DNA from: JBGSOV01 sp964558715
Lineage (GTDB): Bacteria > Patescibacteriota > Gracilibacteria > CAIRYL01 > GCA-016699755
Direction of reading: 5' to 3'
Length of the DNA stretch: 26,887 nucleotides
Assembly: GCA_964558715.1 (NCBI GenBank)
Contig: CAZLFD010000017.1
Location: 1 to 26,887 of the forward strand
Positions 16,312 to 22,346 of the stretch are shown here, piece after piece. Both the position numbers and the translations under genes were made by a program. Numbering within the stretch: the first letter of the stretch is position 1; every line of letters starts with the position of its first letter. Below the pieces are notes generated by a model. It searched no databases. It saw only the letters and a program-made list of their open reading frames with translations, and was not told the DNA's origin.

Positions 16312-16903
16312 ATTGTTGAATGTCGATTTCAACTCGTTCCCAAATCAAATCTGCTACTGCAGCGATAGGGAGGGTGCCATCGATAATCAGTTTTTTCTCG
16401 GCAGGAGTCCGCTCCATTTCTTGCGCATAGGCCTGAGCGATTTTAACAAGCAGTTCCTCTTTTTCGAAAATCTCTTTCGCTTCGCCGCGCTGTAAAATCC
16501 GTTCGATGGCAGTGGAAGGCGAAAGGTCGAGATAAATCGTCAGATCTGGCTCTAAAAAATATTCCGCGATATTCGTAAACAGTGAGCGGTCACCGCCCAC
16601 ACTCGCATAGGCTACCGTACTCAAAAAGTAGCGATCGGTGACGACGGTTTTCTGCGCCTCTAAAGCGGGGAGAATGGTGTTTTGCAGATGTTCCTCCCTG
16701 TCTGCAAAAAAAAGCAGTTGCAACGCTCGCGATGAAAGTTGGCAGTCACCACTTAATGCAGAACGGATAAACCGGCCGACCTCGCCATCGGTCGGCTCGG
16801 CAGTAAGCAGATGTTCAATGCTGTGGCTCGCCAATTTATCTGACAGCAGTTTGCTTTGCGTAGTCGTTCCGCTGCCGTCGATACCTTCGAGAACAATAAA
16901 CAC
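16310..16903 (-). CDS. tmk: Thymidylate kinase with Thr in place of the P-loop Lys
   Basis: 197 residues from a GTG at 16903, giving the family start MFIVLEGIDGSG; the open frame continues upstream to 16942 with a non-homologous stretch. The enzyme phosphorylates dTMP to dTDP. It shows the P-loop region (E6-GIDGSGTTTQ, residues 6-16), the TAEPTDGEVGRFIR segment, the DRY motif (DRYFLSTVAYA) and a LID-like RGEAKEIFEKEE. The P-loop reads GSGTTT where GxGKST/T is usual, so the Lys is Thr (T13). I recall similar GTTTQ forms in some bacterial thymidylate kinases, so the enzyme may still be active. CATAAT ends six bases before the GTG, which would make the mRNA leaderless. It is convergent with pnp. 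Confidence 0.92.
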   Translation of the reverse strand: MFIVLEGIDGSGTTTQSKLLSDKLASHSIEHLLTAEPTDGEVGRFIRSALSGDCQLSSRALQLLFFADREEHLQNTILPALEAQKTVVTDRYFLSTVAYASVGGDRSLFTNIAEYFLEPDLTIYLDLSPSTAIERILQRGEAKEIFEKEELLVKIAQAYAQEMERTPAEKKLIIDGTLPIAAVADLIWERVEIDIQQ

Positions 16904-16950
16904 AGATGTATTATGCCCGAAGCTGAAGCATAAAGAAAACACCTCTGCAC

Positions 16951-16971
16951 CCCCTTTGTGTGCAAAAGGGG
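16951..16971. terminator. Possible hairpin between the 16980 gene and tmk
   Basis: CCCCTTT (16951-16957) pairs with AAAGGGG (16965-16971). It lies just after the stop of the 16980 gene (minus strand), but no T tract follows immediately, so it may be a pause or processing site instead. Confidence 0.3.
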
Positions 16972-16979
16972 TATAAAAC

Positions 16980-17438
16980 TTAATTAACCCTCTCTACCGC
17001 ACGAAAAAAAGTTTCCATGTGGCGCTTATTCGCCCCACACACGTATTCAACACGAGCTCTGATACCCTTAGCAAATTTTTTACTCTCTGTGGCCGCTTTG
17101 ATATTGAGTGCCAGCTGCTTGTTCTCTTGGAGTTTGTTTAAAATCGCCTGCTCTTGCAACGAGACACCTTGTAGGCCGATCAGATTTGTCGAGGAATATA
17201 AATTCAGTCGATCCATTTGCGCTAAACTCCATGTTTCGCAGGCAATACGTGTTGCTTGTTCTGAGAGCACGTTTACATCTTTTTGATGCTGATACGAATA
17301 GTACGCTACAACTGGAATGGCAATAAACAGCACCCCCACGATGATGAGGATAGGAATCGGGCTTATCCGATACTCACCTGGCAACTCGATTTGCTGCTGC
17401 GGGTTCAGTCTACGACGATGAGGACGGTTGCTGCGCAT
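16980..17438 (-). CDS. Small single-pass membrane protein, unknown function
   Basis: 152 residues. A basic Arg-rich N-terminus (MRSNRPHRRRLNPQQQ) is followed by one transmembrane segment at about 28-48 (PIPILIIVGVLFIAIPVVAYY) and an outward domain of about 100 residues, mostly helical and Lys/Asn/Gln-rich, with two cysteines (CETW, VCGANKRH) that could pair. The positive N-terminus predicts the C-terminal domain outside. A GGTGA nine bases before the ATG can pair with the anti-Shine-Dalgarno, one of few such cases here. It has its own promoter (17463-17491). I do not recognise a family. Confidence 0.75.
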   Translation of the reverse strand: MRSNRPHRRRLNPQQQIELPGEYRISPIPILIIVGVLFIAIPVVAYYSYQHQKDVNVLSEQATRIACETWSLAQMDRLNLYSSTNLIGLQGVSLQEQAILNKLQENKQLALNIKAATESKKFAKGIRARVEYVCGANKRHMETFFRAVERVN

Positions 17439-17462
17439 ATGACAAAATCACCATATTATTGT

Positions 17463-17491
17463 ATTTTATCACTTTTGCGAATAAAAGTCAA
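17463..17491 (-). promoter_or_regulatory. Promoter of the 16980 membrane-protein gene
   Basis: Minus strand: TTGACT (17491-17486), 17-base spacer, TAAAAT (17468-17463). Spacing is ideal, and it lies between the stop of the upstream SLH gene and the ATG at 17438. Confidence 0.65.
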
Positions 17492-17496
17492 AATAC

Positions 17497-19155
17497 TTAC
17501 TTGATGCCAAGAATCAGCACTGCAAACTTTGCCACCTCGGCGCGGGTCACCGTATCGTGTGGTCGGAATAGACGTTTTACTTTGATATTTTCCGCTGCGT
17601 TTTCTGCGTTCAGTTTTGCAATTGTCGAGGGGCCGATATTACCAGCACTAAAATCGAGTGGTGTCTGGATGATTCCGCGGCTCAGTTGATATTGCAGCAC
17701 CGCTTGCGTGACCTGATCAGAAATCGTGCCATCTAACGCGCCAGCATAGAACCCCACAGACTGAAGCACTTTTTGTACCAGTAATGCATTCTCACTACTT
17801 TCACCACGGTTCACCCGTTCTGCAAAAATCTGTAACGGATTATCAGAAGTGGTGATGGTGAATCCATCGGCAACACCCTCCGCCAGAGCGCGAGAGACTG
17901 CTTGATAAAACCAATCACCAGGTTTCACGTCTTCGAATGGCGGTGGCACCACATCACTAGCATCGACATTTTCAGCAGCGGAGTAAAGCAGCTTTAGCGC
18001 TTCTGCGCGCGAGAGCGTGTCGCCTGGAGCAAAAGTTCCATCTTTCAAACCGGTGGTGATTTTATCGATAGCGATTGCGCAAATATATTTAGCATAAGGA
18101 TACTGCTGAGGAATATCGATAAAAAAAACTGGGACGAACGGCGATGGAATATTTTCTTCTATACACGTGTCGATTTCATCTATCGAGTATTTGTACTCGG
18201 CAATCAACCGCGCAAGTTCGGCGCGAGTAGCCGGTTCGTCTGGATTATAGATCGGCGCATTACCGACTAGCCCAGCTTGGGCAAGAGCAGAGACATACGG
18301 CTCAGACCAATGCCCTGATACATCGCGGAATGTCGAAATCGATGCCGCAGTCGTAACCGTAGGAGTCGTATCAACGATATCAGATTCTTCATGCTCATCA
18401 TCCGTCTCCAATTCCGCAGCGTTGGATTCAGCTCCTTCGTCAGACTCAGCAGCATCTTCATCTTCGGAAGCTTCTCCCTCCACAGATTCAGCTGCATCGG
18501 GGATTGTTCCTGGGGCTGCAAAAGCTGCATAAATACCCGTCTTTTCTGCCGGAAAGAGGTATCCCTCACCATCTGTAGAGAGTTCGCCATCGATAACGGC
18601 ATACTCGCCGGCATCAGAGTCGAAGTAATAAACAGTGACCTCATCATTGCCGTGCTGTGGTTCTGCCAACGGTAGGCGGAACGCGGCAGGCGGGTCAAAC
18701 GTGACGACTTCGTCTTCAACATCCATAAAATCTATTCCTACCAAAAATGTGGCATCTACGATGGTTGGCTGTGGCAACGCACTCTTAAAGAGCATTCCTG
18801 CCGGTGGAAAAGTGCCCATAAAAATCTCGCCATCTTCACCGGTGGCCATCGTCATCTGCTCGAAAATGGCAGAAAACGCATTACTTTTTTCATAAACGGT
18901 TATCTCTCGTGTAAAAGTTCCTAAGTAACCTCCCTCTTGCGGTAGGCGAAAATAGGTGTCAGAAAATATCTTGCCGATTTCAGTAAGCTGAACCGGGAGC
19001 GTGGTAACATCATTTGGAGTCGTGCGCTTACTCGGGTCAAAGATGATGGAAGCCTCGGCAAACACCACAGTGCTACGCAGCAGCAGTATAGCAACGATGG
19101 CAGCACACAAAAATGCAATCAAGAGAATGGTGAGCGGGGCGGAGCGGCGAATCAT
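17497..19155 (-). CDS. Surface protein with SLH repeats and a nested peptidoglycan-binding domain
   Basis: 552 residues from the ATG at 19155; the frame is open to 19215 but that part overlaps the promoter. A signal or anchor helix lies at about 7-33. A beta-rich domain of unknown type spans about 35-215 (FDPPAAFRLPL, VTVYYFDSDAGEYAVIDGEL). An acidic Glu/Asp/Ala/Ser linker covers 220-270. SLH repeats are at about 276-322 (RDVSGHWSEPYVSALAQAG), 345-392 and 408-450 (DVKPGDWFYQAVSRALAEG). The third is interrupted at about 452-518 by a peptidoglycan-binding-1-like domain (VQKVLQSVGFYAGALDGTIS, then GNIGPSTIAKLN) and resumes at 530-552 with LFRPHDTVTRAEVAKFAVLI. The protein therefore has two ways of holding the wall. 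Role probably structural. Confidence 0.88.
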   Translation of the reverse strand: MIRRSAPLTILLIAFLCAAIVAILLLRSTVVFAEASIIFDPSKRTTPNDVTTLPVQLTEIGKIFSDTYFRLPQEGGYLGTFTREITVYEKSNAFSAIFEQMTMATGEDGEIFMGTFPPAGMLFKSALPQPTIVDATFLVGIDFMDVEDEVVTFDPPAAFRLPLAEPQHGNDEVTVYYFDSDAGEYAVIDGELSTDGEGYLFPAEKTGIYAAFAAPGTIPDAAESVEGEASEDEDAAESDEGAESNAAELETDDEHEESDIVDTTPTVTTAASISTFRDVSGHWSEPYVSALAQAGLVGNAPIYNPDEPATRAELARLIAEYKYSIDEIDTCIEENIPSPFVPVFFIDIPQQYPYAKYICAIAIDKITTGLKDGTFAPGDTLSRAEALKLLYSAAENVDASDVVPPPFEDVKPGDWFYQAVSRALAEGVADGFTITTSDNPLQIFAERVNRGESSENALLVQKVLQSVGFYAGALDGTISDQVTQAVLQYQLSRGIIQTPLDFSAGNIGPSTIAKLNAENAAENIKVKRLFRPHDTVTRAEVAKFAVLILGIK

Positions 19156-19186
19156 ATGAGCAGAAAAAGAAGAACTGATTTCGGCA

Positions 19187-19215
19187 ACAATAAAGGGATT
19201 TTGCGGCAGATTCAA
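19187..19215 (-). promoter_or_regulatory. Promoter of the 17497 SLH gene
   Basis: Minus strand: TTGAAT (19215-19210), 17-base spacer, TATTGT (19192-19187), giving a leader near 25 bases. This supports the ATG at 19155 as start. It is back to back with the promoter of the cation-transporter gene. Confidence 0.6.
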
Positions 19216-19222
19216 TGTTTAC

Positions 19223-19251
19223 TTTTGCCAAAATCATTCTCTTCGTATACT
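19223..19251 (+). promoter_or_regulatory. Promoter of the cation diffusion facilitator gene
   Basis: TTTTGC (19223-19228), 17-base spacer, TATACT (19246-19251). Its -35 lies only seven bases from the -35 of the divergent SLH gene, so the two may compete or share an activator. Confidence 0.55.
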
Positions 19252-19274
19252 ATCCATCTACTTGAATCAAAGCG

Positions 19275-20180
19275 ATGAAAAGTGCAGTCCATTTACCGTC
19301 AAATAGTGCTGCTGCTCTGGTGGCGGTGTTGGTTACTTTTGTGCTAACGGTGTTAAAGTTTGCGGTCGGCATGCTTACTGGTTCATTGGCAATTATCGCG
19401 AGCGCCGTAGATAGTCTGCTCGACTTGATGATGACCGTGATGAATTTTTTTACCATCCACGCTGCTGCCCAACCACCCGATGCCGACCATCGTTATGGGC
19501 ACGGAAAATTTGAGGCTTTTGCCAGCCTGATCCAAGCTATTTTTATCGTTGTCTCAGGAATATTTTTGGCGCTGGAGTCGGCAAAAAGGATTCTGACTCC
19601 TGTAGAACTGAACCATGAATTGTACGGCTTGCTCGTGATGGGTTTTTCGATGTGTGCCAGCGCGCTACTTGCCTATTATCTGCAAAGCGTCGTGCGTAAA
19701 ACTACTTCTCTCGTACTGAAGGCTGAGGCGGCGAATTTTCGCGCTGATACGCTTGCGAATGGGGCTGTGGTCATCGGGTTACTGGTGATCAGTCAAACTC
19801 AGGTCGCCGCAATCGATGCCATGATATCACTCTTGATTTCCGCGTTTATTCTGCATTCGGCTTGGGGATTGCTGGTTGAAAGTTATGATGTGCTGACCGA
19901 CCGCGAATTACCGGATGAGACGCGTCAAGAGATTATTGGGATTATTGAATCTTTGAGTACGGATCGTGTCAATGGGTGGCACCATTTGCGCACGCGCCGT
20001 GCAGGTTCGCAATTACATATCGACTTCCATTTGTTTTTTGATGCCGATATCTCGCTCTACGATGCCCACGAGATTTGTGATGAAATCGAAATAAGATTAC
20101 GAGAGCGGTTTCTTGATGCAGCAATCTTGGTACATCTCGACCCAGGGCATTCTCCCTCTCCCCTAAAAGAGAGTGAATGA
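19275..20180 (+). CDS. Cation diffusion facilitator (FieF-like) with altered metal site
   Basis: 301 residues. CDF proteins are dimeric proton/metal antiporters exporting Zn, Fe, Mn or similar ions from the cytoplasm. Six transmembrane segments lie between about 10 and 205, and the cytosolic dimerisation domain at about 210-290 (HHLRTRRAGSQLHIDFHLFFD). TM2 has D46 and D50 (SAVDSLLDLMM) and the loop HRYGHGKFE (72-80), as in FieF. In TM5 the FieF HxxxD site reads N154-FRA-D158, so one transport-site His is Asn; substrate may differ from Zn/Fe. The last ten residues (HSPSPLKESE) are encoded by a CTCTCCCC/AGAGAG repeat-like sequence and may be a later addition. It has its own promoter and no Shine-Dalgarno. 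Confidence 0.93.
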   Translation: MKSAVHLPSNSAAALVAVLVTFVLTVLKFAVGMLTGSLAIIASAVDSLLDLMMTVMNFFTIHAAAQPPDADHRYGHGKFEAFASLIQAIFIVVSGIFLALESAKRILTPVELNHELYGLLVMGFSMCASALLAYYLQSVVRKTTSLVLKAEAANFRADTLANGAVVIGLLVISQTQVAAIDAMISLLISAFILHSAWGLLVESYDVLTDRELPDETRQEIIGIIESLSTDRVNGWHHLRTRRAGSQLHIDFHLFFDADISLYDAHEICDEIEIRLRERFLDAAILVHLDPGHSPSPLKESE

Positions 20181-20263
20181 GGGTTGATATCAGGAATTTG
20201 GAAGTACTCTCTTCTTATGAGATCGCTTCACAAACACACGTCGCATTCTGTCGCGATTCCCGG

Positions 20264-20269
20264 CATAAT
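20264..20269 (+). promoter_or_regulatory. -10 element of murJ, implying a leaderless mRNA
   Basis: CATAAT at 20264-20269 ends eight bases before the murJ ATG (20278), so transcription would begin at or next to the start codon. The -35 (TCGCAT, 20241-20246) is weak. Confidence 0.4.
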
Positions 20270-20277
20270 ACTGAGCG

Positions 20278-21846
20278 ATGCAATTGATCTGCCAACTTTT
20301 CGGCCCACTCGGAGCAGGTGCCGGAGCTCTACTACTTACCAGTTTTAATTTACTGAGTTACATTGCCGGGCTTGCGCGTGATTTGGTGTTGGCACACACC
20401 TTTGGCGCCAGCGCGGCAACAGATGCGTTTTTTGCCGGATTTTTGATTCCCGATTTTCTCTTTAATTTTCTTGTTTTAGGCTTTGTTTCGGGTGCGCTCT
20501 TGCCAGTATTTTTGAGTACCGAGAAAGATTCGAAACAGCTCGCCGAGCGTGTCTTTCAGGGCTTTTTGACGATCGTTATTCTCACCACGACGTTTTTTGC
20601 CATTACGGCTTTTTTGCTTGCTCCATATTTGATTGACGCTTTGTTTGGTACGCTGCCGAACGGTTTACCGCGAAATCCGGATGACTTGCAGCGAATTCTG
20701 GAAATCACTCGCATTCTTCTGCTCTCGCCGATCTTGTTTGGCATCTCTAACTCGTTGGGGATGATCCTGCTTGCCAAACGCAGGTTTTTGTCGATGGCGG
20801 TTTCGCCGGTGCTTTACAATCTGGGAATTATTCTGGGGATTCTCAGTTTTGGTGAAACACACGGAATTATGGCGGCCGCCTGGGGCGCCGTTGGCGGCGC
20901 GTTTTTACATCTGCTTTCGCGTTTGCTTGATTTTCCCGCAACGCATATCAACATCCGTCCGCACTTGAAGATATCACCAGAGCTACTGAAGATTATCCGT
21001 TTAGGAATCCCGAAGACGCTTGGCCTCGTCGCATTTCAGTTGGTGCTTGTGACTTTTGCCTTTATCGCCACCCGCACCGAAGAAGGCGGCTTGGCCGCGT
21101 GGAACCTGGCGCGCAATGTGCAAAGCTTACCGGTTTCACTGTTTGGCATCGCCTTTGCTACCGCTGCCCTCCCCTTTCTTTCGAGTCTCAAAGTAGCGGA
21201 TGATACAGGGGGCTTTCATCATCGTCTGCAAAAATCGGCGATTCAGATTTTCACCTTTACGCTACCCGCTGGTATCGGCTTGTTACTCGTTTCGACCGAA
21301 GCCGTGCAAGTGCTGTTTGCCCGCGGAGAATTCGATGCACAAGACGTACTGCTAACTGCCGCCGTACTTGCTTGGGTCAGCCTGGCAATTCCTTTTGAAT
21401 CACTTACTCATCTCTTTGCCCGCGCCTTTTTAGCCCAGCACAATACGATTATTCCCGCAATCGGAAAGATATTGTTTCTCTGTATTGCCTCGACAACCGC
21501 CTGGTTTTTAACACCGCAAATCGGCATGGCGGCCTTTGGTATCGCCTTTGCCATGGCAGCCGTGGGAGAAATCGCTCTGCTCGGCATTATTTTTTGCCAA
21601 CGCCACGGCAATGTCTTTGCGAAAGAATTTCTGGTTTCGTTCGGCAAAGTGCTGGTTTCGACCTTGCTACTGGCGGGTATCGTGTATGGATTTTTGCACT
21701 TCTCCGAACCTCTCAACTCGTTTGGGCGCTTAGGTGGAGCAATCTTCTTAGGAGCTTTCAGCTACTTTGCCGCGATTTTTGTGTTAAGGATTCCAGAAAT
21801 TAGGGAAATTTTTTTATTTCGGAAAGGTAATTTGACCGAAAGGTGA
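20278..21846 (+). CDS. murJ: Lipid II flippase MurJ (MviN family)
   Basis: 522 residues, typical length. MurJ moves the peptidoglycan precursor lipid II across the cytoplasmic membrane. About 14 hydrophobic helices cover the whole protein. Family landmarks are: the N-terminal SYIAGLARDLVLAHTFGASAATDAFFAGFLIPDFLFNFL, which contains the conserved Arg and the DAFF(A) stretch; FVSGALLPVF; NSLGMILLAKRRF; NLARNVQSLPVSLFGIAFATAALPFLS; and VLFARGEFDAQD in the second half. It lies downstream of the cation transporter with a 97-base gap and its own -10 element. It ends with TGA, which shows UGA is read as stop in this organism. The C-terminus is followed by a decayed gene in the same frame. Confidence 0.95.
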   Translation: MQLICQLFGPLGAGAGALLLTSFNLLSYIAGLARDLVLAHTFGASAATDAFFAGFLIPDFLFNFLVLGFVSGALLPVFLSTEKDSKQLAERVFQGFLTIVILTTTFFAITAFLLAPYLIDALFGTLPNGLPRNPDDLQRILEITRILLLSPILFGISNSLGMILLAKRRFLSMAVSPVLYNLGIILGILSFGETHGIMAAAWGAVGGAFLHLLSRLLDFPATHINIRPHLKISPELLKIIRLGIPKTLGLVAFQLVLVTFAFIATRTEEGGLAAWNLARNVQSLPVSLFGIAFATAALPFLSSLKVADDTGGFHHRLQKSAIQIFTFTLPAGIGLLLVSTEAVQVLFARGEFDAQDVLLTAAVLAWVSLAIPFESLTHLFARAFLAQHNTIIPAIGKILFLCIASTTAWFLTPQIGMAAFGIAFAMAAVGEIALLGIIFCQRHGNVFAKEFLVSFGKVLVSTLLLAGIVYGFLHFSEPLNSFGRLGGAIFLGAFSYFAAIFVLRIPEIREIFLFRKGNLTER

Positions 21847-22346
21847 ATATTAATTACAGAAAAACTTGATCAAATTGCTCGTGCCTTGGTCATCAGTGCG
21901 GCAATACCAGCAGCTCCACACTTGGCAACTGCGCAAGAATAAGAACAATCAGCGCATGTGGAAGAAATCACTGATCGGAACAGAATTCTTCTAGGCGAAT
22001 TACTCGAATCTAGAGCTGCCGGTAACGACTGTTCATCGGCTAACGTTTCTATCGATGGTGTTTTTCAAGAAGTCGCCACCAATTCAGACAGAGAATCATT
22101 ACCCTGACTCTAAAAGGCACAATGGACAACGGTGATAATAATGAGCTTTTTCTTTTTGATGATAACAATGACGGCGCTGTCGACCAATACTTTGAAATCC
22201 CAAAACCAGAGGATGCCAGTTCGGGTGTATTGGATCTTGCGAGAGCTGATGAGGATGTGGTACGCGGGTTAAATATACAGTATGGCGCAGGCTTACCAGC
22301 AATTCTAGAGAATCCAAACTGTGTGGAAGAATCAACTATAGATTGA
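21847..22346 (+). pseudogene. Decayed gene for a small secreted protein
   Basis: Coding-like sequence broken at least twice. From about 21865 one frame reads a signal-peptide-like stretch (RALVISAAIPAAPHLATAQE), hits TAA at 21940-21942, then continues (VEEITDRNRILLGELLESRA...CSSANVSIDGVFQEVATN) to TGA at 22105-22107. In the next frame the sense resumes at about 22092 (IITLTLKGTMDNGDNNELFL) through an Asp/Asn-rich turn (DDNNDGAVD) to a stop at 22344-22346, consistent with a one-base deletion near 22085-22100. There is no ATG at the front. The last part alone (22122-22346, 74 residues) could still be expressed, but it lacks a signal peptide. Its end overlaps the convergent peptidase gene by 11 bases. 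Family not recognised. Confidence 0.65.

Noticed and set aside
20278..21942. UGA recoding (read-through of murJ into the following sequence)
   Set aside because: The frame does continue after the murJ TGA, but only to a TAA 31 codons later. TGA also ends the permease, the beta-propeller protein and tsaE-HD at the family's usual C-terminus, so UGA is a stop here.
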